A stretch of DNA of 64,000 nucleotides, taken from contig NZ_BSPC01000024.1 of the NCBI RefSeq assembly GCF_030160835.1, forward strand, positions 1 to 64,000. The letters run 5' to 3'. Source of the DNA: Labrys miyagiensis (GTDB lineage: Bacteria; Pseudomonadota; Alphaproteobacteria; Rhizobiales; Labraceae). Position 1 is the stretch's first letter, and every line of letters begins with the position of its first letter. Shown here in pieces: positions 63,076 to 64,000 of this stretch. A program made the position numbers and the translations under genes. The notes below the pieces were generated by a model. The model was not told the DNA's origin. It ran no database searches and was given only the letters and a program-made list of their open reading frames with translations.

Positions 63076-64000
63076 CGGGCGGGCTCCGGAGCTGGTTCGG
63101 ATTCGGGGATGGCGGTCGGCATGGCGAGGCCGAAGCGGGTGGCAAGGCGTTCGAGGTCGCCGGCAATGCCGGGGTGGAGCCGCACGCCCTTCGCCAGCGC
63201 CTCGCGCTTGCGGCCGAGGGCGGCCTCACCGGGCAGGCGCACGCGCGGCTTGCCGGCGGGGACGCGCGCGGCCCGGCAGGCATCGGCGAGCCAGCCGGTC
63301 TGGCGGGTGAAGCCATCGAGGCCGCCGAAGAGATCGGGCGCGAAGGCCAGCACCAGCACGCTGGCACCCCATTCGGTCGGCTTGTCGGCGCGGCCATAGG
63401 CGCCGAGGCCCTGGGTAAGCGCTTCGACCATCAAGGAGAGGCCGTAGCCCTTGTGGCCGTGGTCGAGGCCGCCCACGGGCAGGATCGAGCCGCCTTGCTT
63501 CATGACGGTGGGATCATCAGTGGCGATGCCATGCTCGTCCATCACCCAGGCGCCCGGCAATCGTCCGCCGGCCGCGCGCGTGCGTCCGCACAGGGCGGCC
63601 GTCGTGATGGAGGTGGAGACATCGATGAGGATGGGGTCGCCGTCCGTGGGTATACCCGCCGCAATGGGATTGGGAGTCATGACGGGCGTCAGGCCGCCGA
63701 AGGGCGCAACATGGGAATCGCTGGGGTCGGACGAGAGTACCAGCACCATCTGCCCCTTGCGCGCCGGCTCTTCGAGGAAGGCGGCGAGGCAGGCGATGTG
63801 GTGGCTGCGGCGGACGGCGACGGCACCGATGCCGAAGCGCTCGGCGCGTCTCGCGGCCTCCTCCACCGCGAGCATGGTCGTCCACACGCCGGGCAGGCGC
63901 CTGGCGTCCCAGGTGGCGATGGCGGCGTGGTCGACGACGATGGCGGGCAGGCCCTTCTTCTCCATGGTGCCGTTGTCGAGTTCCTCGACATAGTCGGCCA
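63072..64000 (-). CDS. Malate/L-lactate/ureidoglycolate dehydrogenase family (Ldh2), N-terminus outside window
   Basis: The frame is open to the window edge, so the N-terminal 30-50 residues of a protein of about 350 aa are missing; the internal Met at 63965 is not the start. NAD(P)-dependent oxidoreductase with VAVRRSHHIACLAAF (catalytic His), TPNPIAAGIPT, LPVGGLDHGHKGYGLSLMVE. It probably reduces or oxidises a 2-keto/2-hydroxy acid. It is followed, 4-base overlapping, by the aldehyde dehydrogenase gene. Confidence 0.9.
   Translation of the reverse strand, partial: ADYVEELDNGTMEKKGLPAIVVDHAAIATWDARRLPGVWTTMLAVEEAARRAERFGIGAVAVRRSHHIACLAAFLEEPARKGQMVLVLSSDPSDSHVAPFGGLTPVMTPNPIAAGIPTDGDPILIDVSTSITTAALCGRTRAAGGRLPGAWVMDEHGIATDDPTVMKQGGSILPVGGLDHGHKGYGLSLMVEALTQGLGAYGRADKPTEWGASVLVLAFAPDLFGGLDGFTRQTGWLADACRAARVPAGKPRVRLPGEAALGRKREALAKGVRLHPGIAGDLERLATRFGLAMPTAIPESEPAPEPAR

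Overview
The window looks like chromosomal DNA of a high-GC alphaproteobacterium, most likely of the Hyphomicrobiales (rhizobial group). Support comes from an AapJ-type amino-acid binding protein, several CUT1/CUT2-type sugar ABC operons with LacI and GntR regulators, a rhizobial-type IS630 element, and short palindromic intergenic repeats of the kind common in that order. Most flanking DNA is above 60% GC. I cannot name the genus.

Layout. 1-7.4 kb: an RND efflux pump (permease partial at the window edge, plus membrane-fusion lipoprotein), a SulP permease and an NTF2-like protein, all on the minus strand. 7.4-22.4 kb: a patchy accessory zone rich in remnants. It holds two nhaA scraps, two inverted-repeat elements, an ISL3-like scrap, a broken PPC-domain/dehydrogenase chimera, a 5'-truncated sugar permease, an inactivated IS630 copy beside a decapitated haloacid dehalogenase, and a gyrB 3' fragment. 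Apparently intact small genes lie between them: a Csp-type copper-storage protein, an orphan DUF2282/BufA1-like peptide, a Tyr/His-rich secreted protein, a PG-binding metalloprotease, a TetR with its putative target operon, and a divergent desaturase/LysR pair.

22.4-28.6 kb: a compact five-gene minus-strand operon of clearly lower GC (about 45% in the line I counted). In transcription order it encodes ThyX (FAD-dependent thymidylate synthase), an N4/N6-type DNA methyltransferase, a phosphoribosyltransferase-like protein, an AAA+/ORC-CDC6-like ATPase, and a Rossmann-like protein I do not recognise. This is the best candidate for a poorly described system, probably a nucleotide- or DNA-modification-based conflict system. 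It sits against the gyrB 3' fragment.

29.9-49.6 kb: a plus-strand sugar uptake and catabolism supercluster. Two related cassettes (permease-ATPase-permease-binding protein) lie in tandem. The first is preceded by a LacI regulator and an SDR, and its ATPase is broken by a one-base frameshift. The second is intact and preceded by a divergent GntR. Downstream are a signal-less binding-protein-like protein, an enolase-superfamily acid-sugar dehydratase, an SDR and a COG3618 lactonase, which together suggest a non-phosphorylative sugar-acid route, and then a third transporter (permease, Tat-type binding protein, ATPase). An identical 14-mer at three places marks the probable LacI operators.

49.6-57.1 kb: a minus-strand CUT1 operon: LacI, solute-binding protein, two permeases, an ADP-ribosylglycohydrolase-fold protein with a beta-rich C-terminal part, and a UgpC/MalK-type ATPase. 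57.1-64 kb: a duplicated scrap of the upstream ABC ATPase, an orphan AapJ-like protein, an L,D-transpeptidase with a lipoprotein partner, a broken arginase-family gene, an adenylate cyclase-FHA protein, and an aldehyde dehydrogenase/Ldh2-type dehydrogenase pair that runs off the right edge. No tRNA, rRNA or CRISPR array was seen.
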